DNA of 48,815 nucleotides, taken from Nitrospirota bacterium (GTDB taxonomy: Bacteria; Nitrospirota; Thermodesulfovibrionia; Thermodesulfovibrionales; UBA1546). The translations under genes and the position numbers were made by a program. The notes beneath the pieces were generated by a model. That model made no database searches. It saw only the letters and a list, made by a program, of their open reading frames with translations, and had not been told where the DNA came from. The stretch covers positions 1 through 48,815 of the forward strand of contig JACQXE010000066.1 of the NCBI GenBank assembly GCA_016208915.1, given 5' to 3'. Position 1 is the stretch's first letter. Each line of letters starts with the position of its first letter. Below are positions 26,181 to 32,801 of this stretch, one piece after another.

Positions 26181-26780
26181 CTACCTTTTCTTTCTCGCCG
26201 CCCCAAGCGCAACTATGCCAGCGATATGTCTTAACCCGGTTATTTCCAGACCCTCTGCAGCAAGGGCATTCTCGAATTCTTTGAGGCCGAACTCCCCGCC
26301 TCCCGGATATTGGGATATCCTTGCAAAGAGGGAATTACTGGTAATGGCCTTCAGCAGCTCCATGAAGAAAAACTCTCCATCCGGCTTTAAGACCCTAGAA
26401 ACTTCTTTAATTGTCTTTCTCCAGTTCTCTGTATGGTGAATCACTCCAAAAGAAAAAACTGCATCAAACTTGCTATCGGGCTCATCTATGGCCATGGCAT
26501 CCTCGACCTTAAACTCCACACTGGCTTTGAGAGCCGGACTAAGACTCCTTTTTGCCCTTTCAATCTGCTCAGGGTCAATGTCTGTGGCTATTACCTTTTC
26601 TGCACCGAATTGCTCCGAAATGATACGCGCGCCTATACCCCTTCCGCATCCTATTTCAAGGCACAAGGGATACTCCTTTTTGGTTGCCAGTTTCCTTAAA
26701 AGGGGTCCCTCGATGTATATCTGGCTTAGGGCCCTGAGGGAACTGTTAGTCATAAACCTTACCACTGGACTGAGTTTCAT
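26181..26780 (-). CDS. class I SAM-dependent methyltransferase
   Basis: This 199-residue protein has the Rossmann methyltransferase signature: CLEIGCGRGIGARII near residue 40, ATDIDPEQIERAK near 65, FKVEDAMAIDEPDSKFDAVFS, read over about 87-107, and HHTENWRKTIKEVSRVLKPDG. The family is UbiE-like/methyltransferase type 11. The substrate cannot be read from sequence. It is in the copper run; arsenite-type methyltransferase cysteines are not present, so arsenic methylation is not supported. Confidence 0.85.
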   Translation of the reverse strand: MKLSPVVRFMTNSSLRALSQIYIEGPLLRKLATKKEYPLCLEIGCGRGIGARIISEQFGAEKVIATDIDPEQIERAKRSLSPALKASVEFKVEDAMAIDEPDSKFDAVFSFGVIHHTENWRKTIKEVSRVLKPDGEFFFMELLKAITSNSLFARISQYPGGGEFGLKEFENALAAEGLEITGLRHIAGIVALGAARKKR

Positions 26781-26808
26781 CTTTTAAATCATTTCTGAGA
26801 TTTAAGTT

Positions 26809-27075
26809 TTATTTCCGCCCCAATTTCCTGTTGATAAAATTGTATATCGGCACGAAAACTATGCCGATATACACACCGTACAGAAAACTTTCCACAAGTC
26901 CGAGGATGAATCCTCCGAGAGTCAACCATCTGAAGGCAGGAAGAACCGCCTCAAGGAATCCTTTCATTCCGTGCAGCCTCTCAGGAACGATCAGTCCGTA
27001 GAGAACGCACAAAATATATGAAACACTCAGGAAAAGTCCCACCGACCAGCTGACAATTCTTATATTCAGCAGCAT
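26809..27075 (-). CDS. small membrane protein (DUF5676-like)
   Basis: An 88-residue protein with two strong membrane segments, about residues 8-28 (SVGLFLSVSYILCVLYGLIV) and 55-80. The pattern, with a short polar loop containing PERLHGMKGFLEAVLPAF, resembles the DUF5676 family, which is common in metal-resistance regions. It starts inside the last codons of the upstream gene (10-base overlap), so translation is coupled. A paralogue lies at 27288-27542. Function unknown. Confidence 0.72.
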   Translation of the reverse strand: MLLNIRIVSWSVGLFLSVSYILCVLYGLIVPERLHGMKGFLEAVLPAFRWLTLGGFILGLVESFLYGVYIGIVFVPIYNFINRKLGRK

Positions 27076-27275
27076 CCGTGACCTCCTTTCTTCTCCCTCT
27101 TTTCAGGAGCCCCTTCACCATGTCCTTTATGTTCTTCGTCCTTTTCTTCGTCATGACCGCCACGGCCCCCATGACCACCGCATCCTCCGCCATGCATGCC
27201 GTGGCCGAAGAGGTGCATAACTATAAAGAAAATGAAAAAAAGGAGAAATACCCAGTTCTCTCTTATCCATTCCAT
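27066..27275 (-). CDS. His/Gly-rich small membrane protein (DUF2933-like)
   Basis: A 69-residue protein beginning MEWIRENWVFLLFFIFFIVM, one membrane segment, then a soluble tail rich in His, Gly, Glu and Lys, with HGMHGGGCGGHGGRGGHDEE and a final HGCC. The start resembles the DUF2933 family. The tail has about ten His and several Cys and is likely to bind Cu, Ni or Zn. It lies between the two DUF5676-like genes in the same transcript. Confidence 0.78.
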   Translation of the reverse strand: MEWIRENWVFLLFFIFFIVMHLFGHGMHGGGCGGHGGRGGHDEEKDEEHKGHGEGAPEKREKKGGHGCC

Positions 27276-27287
27276 AGCATTCCCTCC

Positions 27288-27542
27288 CTATCCTTTCCCT
27301 TTCAACAAGGTATTGTAGACAGCAGCGAATAAGACGCCTGTAACAAGGCCATAAATGAACATCCAAAATGTGCTTATAAAGACACCTGAGATGGTATGGG
27401 TGTATCCGGGATGAAAGGGCGCTATAAGCTCAAAAAATTCTCTTGCCCATCCGGTAAATACGGACAGCACAGTCAAAATAAAACTTGCCCCCCCTGAGAG
27501 AATTGCCATAGTTAAAGCGAATGCTTTTAGATTGAGTTTCAT
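27288..27542 (-). CDS. small membrane protein (DUF5676-like), second copy
   Basis: An 84-residue protein with two membrane segments (about 8-30 and 53-78) and the pattern KAFALTMAILSGG...HPGYTHTISGVFISTFWMFIYG. It is related in layout to the protein at 26809-27075. Its ATG overlaps the stop of the YHS-flavoprotein by four bases (ATGA), so it is co-translated with it. Function unknown; context points to metal stress. Confidence 0.75.
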   Translation of the reverse strand: MKLNLKAFALTMAILSGGASFILTVLSVFTGWAREFFELIAPFHPGYTHTISGVFISTFWMFIYGLVTGVLFAAVYNTLLKGKG

Positions 27543-28609
27543 ACCTTACCTCCTTTCCCCTTGTTTAGAATATACTGTCTCGCTGCCAGGGCAGCTTTAG
27601 CCCCTTCACCTGAGGCTATCACGATTCTCTTTCCAAAAGCATTTGTCACATCCCCTGATGCAAATATTCCGGGATACGAAGTTGAACAGTCGTTTTGTAT
27701 GATGATCTCGCCTTTTTCATTCAACCTGACGAGATGAGAGACAAGGGAAGAGTTCGGCTGGAGGCCAATTGCAATGAAAACGCCTTTAACCGGAAGCTTT
27801 ACTGTTTTTTCTTCGGCTTTCTTCCTGACAGCAATACCTGACAGTGCGCTCTCGCCGGAAAATTCTACTATCTTAAAGCCCTCATATTTAGTGAGGTTCT
27901 CAAATCGGCTGACCCTTTCAATAATCACCGGATCTGCTGTAAGCTTAAAATCAGAGATGAGATAGATTTTCTTTGCAACGGAATGAAGGTTTTCAACAAC
28001 CTGTAACGCTGAGTTCCCCCCTCCAACTACAGCTACATCCTCTCCCTGAACAAAAGAGATGTCCTGGATATTTCCATAAAATATTCCTCTTCTTTGGAGT
28101 CTCTCCTCACCTTCCACATTCAGTTTTCTCCTCGTCATGCCCGTCGCTATTATCAATGACCTGGTGAAATATTTGGTAAGTTTGGAGGTTGTGATATTAA
28201 GACCATCTTCAGCAGGTTCAATTTTTTCCACTTCACTCATAAGATGGTCTATATAATGTGAGCGGACAAGTTGCTGCTGAAACTTCTCTATGAGCTCAGG
28301 TCCGGTAATAAAGTCAAAGCCCATGTAGTTTTCTATCTTTGCGCTGTCTATTGCCTGACCGCCAAGCTCTTTTGTTATAAGCAATGCCTCCATTTTCAGG
28401 GTCGAAGCATATACAGCAGCTGTCAGCCCTGCCGGTCCGCCGCCGATGATGATAAGGTCATAGGATGTGCGGGGAGTCTTGCAGGCTTTTTCTTTCAGAA
28501 ATTTTTCCTTACACCCTTCAGAGCAGAAATAATAGAGAAGACCGTCACATTCTACAGTGATAGCGCCATATTCTCCGACATCCATGTTACATACAGGGTC
28601 TCTTTTCAT
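27539..28609 (-). CDS. YHS domain fused to a thioredoxin-reductase-like flavoprotein lacking the CxxC pair
   Basis: This 356-residue protein starts with a YHS domain (DPVCNMDVGEYGAI...YFCSEGC, residues 4-35). A thioredoxin-reductase-type flavoprotein follows, with the FAD motif DLIIIGGGPAGLTAA near 51, ATGMTRRKLNVEG, the NADPH-type VAVVGGGNSALQV near 195, and GIFASGDVTNAFGK. The redox pair that normally lies just before the nucleotide motif (CATC/CAVC) is replaced by GNIQ in FYGNIQDISFVQGEDVAV. It therefore cannot reduce thioredoxin in the usual way. It may be a metal-sensing or metal-reducing flavoprotein. It heads the copper run. Confidence 0.85.
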   Translation of the reverse strand: MKRDPVCNMDVGEYGAITVECDGLLYYFCSEGCKEKFLKEKACKTPRTSYDLIIIGGGPAGLTAAVYASTLKMEALLITKELGGQAIDSAKIENYMGFDFITGPELIEKFQQQLVRSHYIDHLMSEVEKIEPAEDGLNITTSKLTKYFTRSLIIATGMTRRKLNVEGEERLQRRGIFYGNIQDISFVQGEDVAVVGGGNSALQVVENLHSVAKKIYLISDFKLTADPVIIERVSRFENLTKYEGFKIVEFSGESALSGIAVRKKAEEKTVKLPVKGVFIAIGLQPNSSLVSHLVRLNEKGEIIIQNDCSTSYPGIFASGDVTNAFGKRIVIASGEGAKAALAARQYILNKGKGGKV

Positions 28610-28721
28610 TTTATTTTTCCACTGTCAACTTCTACAATCTCTTTTATCCTTTTTGCAGGATACCCTTTTCGTGAAGTTCGAAGACCTGCATTGCCTCTCC
28701 AAAACAAATCTCTCACATTTC

Positions 28722-28751
28722 AGTATAATTGTCAACACTAGCAATTCAGAA
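28722..28751 (-). promoter_or_regulatory. possible promoter of the copper run
   Basis: On the minus strand TTCTGA (28751-28746) and TATACT (28727-28722) are separated by 18 bases, about 110 bases before the YHS-flavoprotein start. A TTGACA lies between them. The match is modest. No metal-regulator gene or clear MerR, CsoR or CopY operator was seen. Confidence 0.3.
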
Positions 28752-28842
28752 GACTCTTGTGTCTGACAATAATCAAAACCTTTTCATAAGCTCATCTCTT
28801 TTCATCAGAAACTTATATCCTGAAGTCAATCCTTAGTTCGAT

Positions 28843-28926
28843 GGTTATAAAATAGCAGAAGATTGTGAAAGATTTTTTGAAGGAATGAAGGAAAAATTTT
28901 ATGAGACTTGTGAATATATAAAATGA
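28843..28926 (+). pseudogene. possible C-terminal gene remnant in the 28.6-29.0 kb spacer
   Basis: In the 355-base spacer a plus-strand frame reads GYKIAEDCERFF, then a charged helical tail to TGA at 28924. The composition resembles real protein, but the frame is closed upstream by TAG and has no start. The rest of the spacer shows only the possible promoter and the hairpin listed separately. Confidence 0.2.
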
Positions 28927-28928
28927 TA

Positions 28929-28951
28929 GGGGGACAGATTTACTATCCCCC
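28929..28951. terminator. GGGGG/CCCCC hairpin after the FKBP gene
   Basis: GGGGG (28929-28933) pairs with CCCCC (28947-28951) around ACAGATTTACTAT. TTTT follows on the plus strand and a weaker T-rich stretch on the minus strand. It lies 14 bases beyond the FKBP stop and may end that transcript. GGGGACAGATTTA-type hairpins are also typical ends of Y1-transposase units, so it may be a REP-like site. Confidence 0.5.
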
Positions 28952-28964
28952 TTTTACGCATATC

Positions 28965-29657
28965 TTATTTTTCTGTAACTGAAACCAGCTCAACCTCAAA
29001 GATGAGAACTGCAAATGGTCCTATAACACCTCCAGCACCGCGTTCGCCATAGGCAAGATTAGAGGGGATAAAAAGCTGCCACTTTGAACCTTCCTTCATT
29101 AACTGAAGCACCTCTGTCCATCCTGCAATAACACCAGTCACAGGGAATGTTGCAGCCTCTCCTCTTTTATATGAACTGTCAAACTCAGTCCCGTCAATCA
29201 GCGTGCCCCGATAATTAACTGTCACTGTATCATCTGCCTTCGGAGTCTTACCTGTTCCTTCCTTTATCACCTTATACTGCAGACCGCTTTTAGTCGTTTT
29301 TATGCCCTCTTTTTTCTTGTTTTCTGAGAGAAATGCCTCGCCTTCTTTCTTGTTTTTTTCAGCAAGCATCTTTATCCTGTCCTGCTGTTTTGACATCAAC
29401 TCATTGCGAAAAGACGTCATTGTCTCCTGAACCTCTTGATCTGTCATAAGTGGTTTTGCTCCTGAAAGACCGTCCTTTAGACCTTTTGCAAGAACTTCAG
29501 GATTGATATCTATCTCCTGCTTTTTTAAGTTTTTACCAGCATCAAGACCTATACTGTAACTTATCTTATCCTTCTGAGTATTCAACATCATCTCCTCAGC
29601 ATAAACAATGCCTGCTAAAAACATAGCACATACAATTATTGCCACAAGCAATTTCAT
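28965..29657 (-). CDS. FKBP-type peptidyl-prolyl isomerase, exported (Mip/FkpA-like)
   Basis: This 230-residue protein has a signal peptide (MKLLVAIIVCAMFLAGIVYA) and an N-terminal helical dimerisation part (YSIGLDAGKNLKKQEIDINP onward). A C-terminal FKBP domain follows, with YRGTLIDGTEFDSSYKRGE, GVIAGWTEVLQLMKEGSKW, IPSNLAYGERGAG and VLIFEVELVSV. It assists folding of periplasmic proteins. The gene is intact. It follows the rhodanese gene by 19 bases on the same strand and probably shares its transcript. Confidence 0.93.
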   Translation of the reverse strand: MKLLVAIIVCAMFLAGIVYAEEMMLNTQKDKISYSIGLDAGKNLKKQEIDINPEVLAKGLKDGLSGAKPLMTDQEVQETMTSFRNELMSKQQDRIKMLAEKNKKEGEAFLSENKKKEGIKTTKSGLQYKVIKEGTGKTPKADDTVTVNYRGTLIDGTEFDSSYKRGEAATFPVTGVIAGWTEVLQLMKEGSKWQLFIPSNLAYGERGAGGVIGPFAVLIFEVELVSVTEK

Positions 29658-29676
29658 GAAAACCCCTTTCGTCGTT

Positions 29677-30066
29677 TTATTTAACTATCCTATATCCTTT
29701 AGCTGTCCATTCTGGAAAGCCACCCGGGAAAATCTGGACATTATTATAGCCCGCCATTAGCGCTGCGACCGCAGCCTGTTTTGTCAGCCCTCAGCCAATA
29801 CCCCTGCAGTAAAAAATAATCGGCAATTTCTTGTTTTTGGGCAGAAAGGTCTCTATAACATTGACCTTTTCTGGCGGGATATTTATAGCTGTTGGTATAT
29901 GTCCTTCTCTGTATTCCACCTCCTCCCTGGCATCAACAATAACAATCTTGGCCTTACTATCGAGCATCTTTTTAAGTTCATTCGCGGTCAACGCCTTGAA
30001 ATCCTGCGCAAAGGACTGACCCAAAGATAAGGATAAAATAATCAATACAAATATCCATCTGATCAT
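29677..30066 (-). CDS. exported rhodanese with in-frame UGA: candidate selenoprotein
   Basis: The frame codes for 129 residues if the TGA at 29793-29791 is read through. A signal peptide (MIRWIFVLIILSLSLGQSFA) is followed by a complete rhodanese domain: IVIVDAREEVEYREGHIPTA, the active-site cysteine C87 in IFYCRGIG, then UGA as residue 92. After it come GLTKQAAVAALMAGYNNVQI and FPGGFPEWTAKGYRIVK, which is a normal rhodanese C-terminus. Many homologues, as I recall them, have Cys at residue 92 (C-x4-C-G-L). A hairpin with a GGUC loop lies downstream of UGA. Read-through as selenocysteine is the favoured reading; a simple nonsense mutation or sequencing error is the alternative. FkpA-like gene follows. 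Confidence 0.6.
29762..29793 (-). promoter_or_regulatory. SECIS-like hairpin after the in-frame UGA
   Basis: On the minus strand UGA (29793-29791) is followed after 20 bases by a hairpin: GCTGC (29775-29771), loop GGTC (29770-29767), GCAGC (29766-29762). Bacterial SECIS elements lie within the coding sequence directly after UGA and present G and U in the apical loop for SelB. The well-studied E. coli fdhF element has a GGUC loop 18 bases after UGA. The fit in distance, loop and stem is close. The extent given covers UGA to the end of the stem. Confidence 0.5.
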
Positions 30067-30396
30067 AATGCTACCCCTTGTTTTTAAGATTCTGAAACTT
30101 CATGCCCTTTTATAACTTTAGCTCAGAACAAAGATATTATTCAATCTCTCATTGTCTAAATCTGCTTCCCGTTGCCCTTTCCCCAGGCCAAAGCCTATTG
30201 TTTTAGTATATGTCACTCTATATAACAGGGAAAGACCCTGCCTGCGCATTTTCTTAAAACCCAAGGTGAAATGCACCTGACATATTTTGTGAAAGAACCT
30301 TCATAAATTGTCAGTTCTTAGCTATGTGAAAACTCTATCTTTAATAAATATTTAATAAATACAATGGGTTCGTATGTCTTATCTCTTTATTTTCTG
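30067..30396. other. spacer without recognised features
   Basis: This 330-base A+T-rich stretch between the divergent rhodanese and lytic transglycosylase genes shows no open frame with a ribosome site and no clear repeat. The rhodanese promoter should lie near its left edge, but no convincing hexamer pair was found. The right edge leads into the sigma-54 promoter. Confidence 0.4.
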
Positions 30397-30413
30397 TGGC
30401 ATATGTTTTGCTT
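30397..30413 (+). promoter_or_regulatory. sigma-54 (RpoN) promoter
   Basis: TGGCATATGTTTTGCTT matches the sigma-54 pattern TGGCAC-N5-TTGCA, with the invariant GG (30398-30399) and GC (30410-30411) exactly ten bases apart. The start of transcription would fall near 30423, a few bases before the riboswitch aptamer. An enhancer-binding activator would be required; none is encoded in the window. Confidence 0.65.
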
Positions 30414-30430
30414 CTTATCTATATTAATAG

Positions 30431-30524
30431 TTCTCTGCTCAGAGCAAACCCGCTGAAAAGCGGAGACGCAGAGCAACGGGACTAAAAAGCAGCTATAAGC
30501 AGTTAGCTGCCAGCAGTCAGAGAT
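30431..30524 (+). promoter_or_regulatory. GEMM-I cyclic-dinucleotide riboswitch, A20 variant
   Basis: The RNA has the GEMM-I core: AGAGCAAACC, a five-base stem closed by a GAAA tetraloop (30455-30458), GACGCAGAGC, then CGGGACTAAA and GTTAGC as tetraloop-receptor side. P1 is closed by TCTCTG (30432-30437) and CAGAGA (30518-30523). The spacing from A18 (30441) to A47 (30470) is the same as in the Vibrio Vc2 riboswitch. The base at position 20 (30443) is A rather than the G that contacts c-di-GMP. In Geobacter, A20 (GEMM-Ib) members prefer 3',3'-cGAMP. Ligand here is therefore inferred as cGAMP or relaxed specificity. Confidence 0.75.
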
Positions 30525-30589
30525 AAGGAGTTTGAAAGAGCTGATGGCTGATAGCTGGTACCCAATAGCTGATCTTCATGTCCGCCGAG

Positions 30590-30626
30590 CCGCCAGAGGA
30601 TGTTTCTTCTGGCGGTTTTAGTTTTA
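30590..30626 (+). terminator. intrinsic terminator, riboswitch expression platform
   Basis: CCGCCAGAGG pairs with CTTCTGGCGG (30606-30615) with one G-U pair to give a ten-base stem and a six-base loop, followed by TTTTAGTTTT. It lies between the aptamer and the gene start at 30646, so ligand binding probably decides between termination and read-through. Confidence 0.85.
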
Positions 30627-30645
30627 TAAGGCTAAAGAAGATGTG

Positions 30646-32103
30646 ATGAATATGAAAAAGTTTCTTGACAAAAAAAGCATTTTAGGGTACAAAATAAGCT
30701 GTATGATTAAAATACGGATATTTGCTGTTTCGCTCTTCTTCTTGCTTTGTATTTCACCTCTTTATGCCTCTCAACCCCTGCAGGAAACACCGATTGAAGA
30801 CAATGCTTTCATCCTCGAAGCAGCAACTATAGAGGCAAAGGCAGAAAGCGAAATTTTGCCTGATACTGCCAGACCTGAGGAGACTGCAACTCAAACCAAA
30901 CCCGAGGTCAAAGTAGAATCCGAGCAAAAGGCAACAGTTTCAGCGCCTGAAATCACGCCGTACAAGTCAAACCCTGTGGCAGTAAAAGCAGTAGAAAACA
31001 GTGTTTTCTTGTTTACAGACAGAATAAAAGGAAATTTTTCTCTCTGGCTGAGCCGCTCAGGAAAATACCTCGAACTGATGAAAGATATCCTTAAAAACAA
31101 AGATGTCCCTGAGAATGTGGTATTTTTATCTCTTATTGAGAGCGGTTTCAATCCATATGCATATTCTGTAGCACGTGCATCCGGTCCGTGGCAGTTTATC
31201 TCATCCACTGCAAAACAATACGGTCTTGTAATAGACTGGTGGAGAGACGAGAGAAGAGACCCTGTAAAATCAACAACTGCTGCTGCTGATTATCTGAAAA
31301 ATCTCTATGATATGTTTGGTTCATGGAACCTTGCGATGGCTGCGTACAATGCCGGTGAAGGCAAGATATTTAAGGCATTAAAACGTTCGAAGGCTGACGA
31401 TTACTGGGATTTGCTTGAGACCAAACATATAAGAAAAGAGACTAAAAACTATGTTCCTAATTTCATAGCTGCAAGCATGATTGCGGTAAACCCCGAAGAA
31501 TTCGGATTCAAAGACATACAATATCATCCGCCACTCGATTATGATGAGATAATATTAACTGGACCAATTGATCTTGAGGTCGCTGCAAGATGCGCAGAGA
31601 CAACGGTCGAGATAGTACGTGAACTTAACCCCGAGTTGAGAAGATGGTGTACGCCTCCTGATATGCCTGCCTATATGCTTCGTATACCAGCAGGCACAAA
31701 AGAGCTTTTCATGGAAAATCTTGAAAGCATACCTGAGGATGAAAGATTTACTGTCGAGACCTACAAGGCAAAGAAGGGCGACACCCTTAAAAAGATTGCA
31801 AAAAAGAACGGTATAACAGTAGATGCTATTCTCGCGCTGAATTCTATTGAGAAGATAAAGTCTATGAAAATAGGCACTGTTTTGGCGATGCCTCCGAAAG
31901 AAAAATTTACACTGGACAATGACGACAGATATCAAACAAAGAAAGCATCATATAAAACATCTTCCAAAAAATACAGGAAAAGCAGTTACACCTCAAAGAA
32001 AACACCGAAAAGCAGCGTGACCAAAACGAGACCTTCCACTAATAAAAATAAAAAGGTAATTCTTACAGCGCAGGCAAGAAAAAAAGAAATTCTTAACGAT
32101 TAG
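30646..32103 (+). CDS. MltD-like lytic transglycosylase with LysM domain
   Basis: This 485-residue exported enzyme cleaves peptidoglycan. The signal segment is IRIFAVSLFFLLCISPLYA. A linker rich in Glu and Ala follows. The SLT domain lies at about residues 160-270, with the catalytic Glu in FLSLIESGFNPYAYS, then ASGPWQFI, and MAAYNAGEGKI. A LysM motif (YKAKKGDTLKKIAKKNGITV) lies near 378-397. The last 60 residues are Lys/Ser/Thr rich. The ATG at 30646 was preferred to a GTG at 30643; an internal ATG at about 30703 would make a tighter signal peptide. It is preceded by sigma-54 promoter, riboswitch and terminator. Confidence 0.88.
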   Translation: MNMKKFLDKKSILGYKISCMIKIRIFAVSLFFLLCISPLYASQPLQETPIEDNAFILEAATIEAKAESEILPDTARPEETATQTKPEVKVESEQKATVSAPEITPYKSNPVAVKAVENSVFLFTDRIKGNFSLWLSRSGKYLELMKDILKNKDVPENVVFLSLIESGFNPYAYSVARASGPWQFISSTAKQYGLVIDWWRDERRDPVKSTTAAADYLKNLYDMFGSWNLAMAAYNAGEGKIFKALKRSKADDYWDLLETKHIRKETKNYVPNFIAASMIAVNPEEFGFKDIQYHPPLDYDEIILTGPIDLEVAARCAETTVEIVRELNPELRRWCTPPDMPAYMLRIPAGTKELFMENLESIPEDERFTVETYKAKKGDTLKKIAKKNGITVDAILALNSIEKIKSMKIGTVLAMPPKEKFTLDNDDRYQTKKASYKTSSKKYRKSSYTSKKTPKSSVTKTRPSTNKNKKVILTAQARKKEILND

Positions 32104-32801
32104 CTCTTCTTGCCTGAAATCCTTGCCCGTGCCTCTTCTGCAAACGGAGATTGCGGAAAGTTCCTTACCAACTCATCATATTTTTTCATTGCTTCATCTG
32201 CCCTGCCCATAATCTCGAGCAGCTTTCCTGATTCTATGAGGGAAAGATCTCTATGTGCGCCTGTCTTGAATTTATCAAGGGTATCAAGGAATTTAAGCGC
32301 CTCGTCATTATTGCCTTTTTTCATACTGGCCATTGCCATTTTATAATATGAAAGCGGCACAAACCTCACATCATTAGGAAATCTCTGATTCAGCTTTTTG
32401 AGGTTTTCCAACGCATCATCATATCTGCCCAGTTCGTAATAGCAGTTAGCGATATAAAAAAGGGATGCAGGTGTTTTCCTTGCGTCATATGCCTTTTCAA
32501 ACAACTCTTCCGCCTTCTTATACCGCTCTTCCTTTGTAATTACCTGCTGTTTCTGATAAAGCCCGTAGTATGCCTTGTATGCTTCATACTCGAGTCTGTC
32601 AGCTTTATTTTTTGCGTAGTTGCTGTAGATAAAAAGTCCTGCAATCAGCACAACCGCAGCTACAACAGAGGCTGTGCCAGCAACAAAGACTTTTCTGTTA
32701 TCTGCTGCGTACCCCTTGAATCTCGATATAAAACTTTTTACCTCTACTCTCTCGTCAATCGTTTTTTTAACAATCTTCCTCTTTTTTATTGACTTTGGCA
32801 T
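32100..32801 (-). CDS. TPR membrane protein (YfgM-like)
   Basis: This 233-residue protein has a basic N-terminus, one membrane segment (VFVAGTASVVAAVVLIAGLF, about residues 39-58) and about four TPR-type helix pairs, for example ASLFYIANCYYELGRYDDAL and GRADEAMKKYDELVRNFPQS. The layout matches YfgM/TPR_21 proteins, which help periplasmic chaperones at the Sec translocon. It is convergent with the transglycosylase (stop codons overlap) and is followed from the PHP gene by a shared base (TAATG). Confidence 0.8.
   Translation of the reverse strand: MPKSIKKRKIVKKTIDERVEVKSFISRFKGYAADNRKVFVAGTASVVAAVVLIAGLFIYSNYAKNKADRLEYEAYKAYYGLYQKQQVITKEERYKKAEELFEKAYDARKTPASLFYIANCYYELGRYDDALENLKKLNQRFPNDVRFVPLSYYKMAMASMKKGNNDEALKFLDTLDKFKTGAHRDLSLIESGKLLEIMGRADEAMKKYDELVRNFPQSPFAEEARARISGKKS

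Noticed and set aside
27151-27366. 71-codon frame opposite in phase to the DUF2933-like gene
   Set aside because: It shares the strand with two better-supported small genes and has no ribosome site or membrane pattern.
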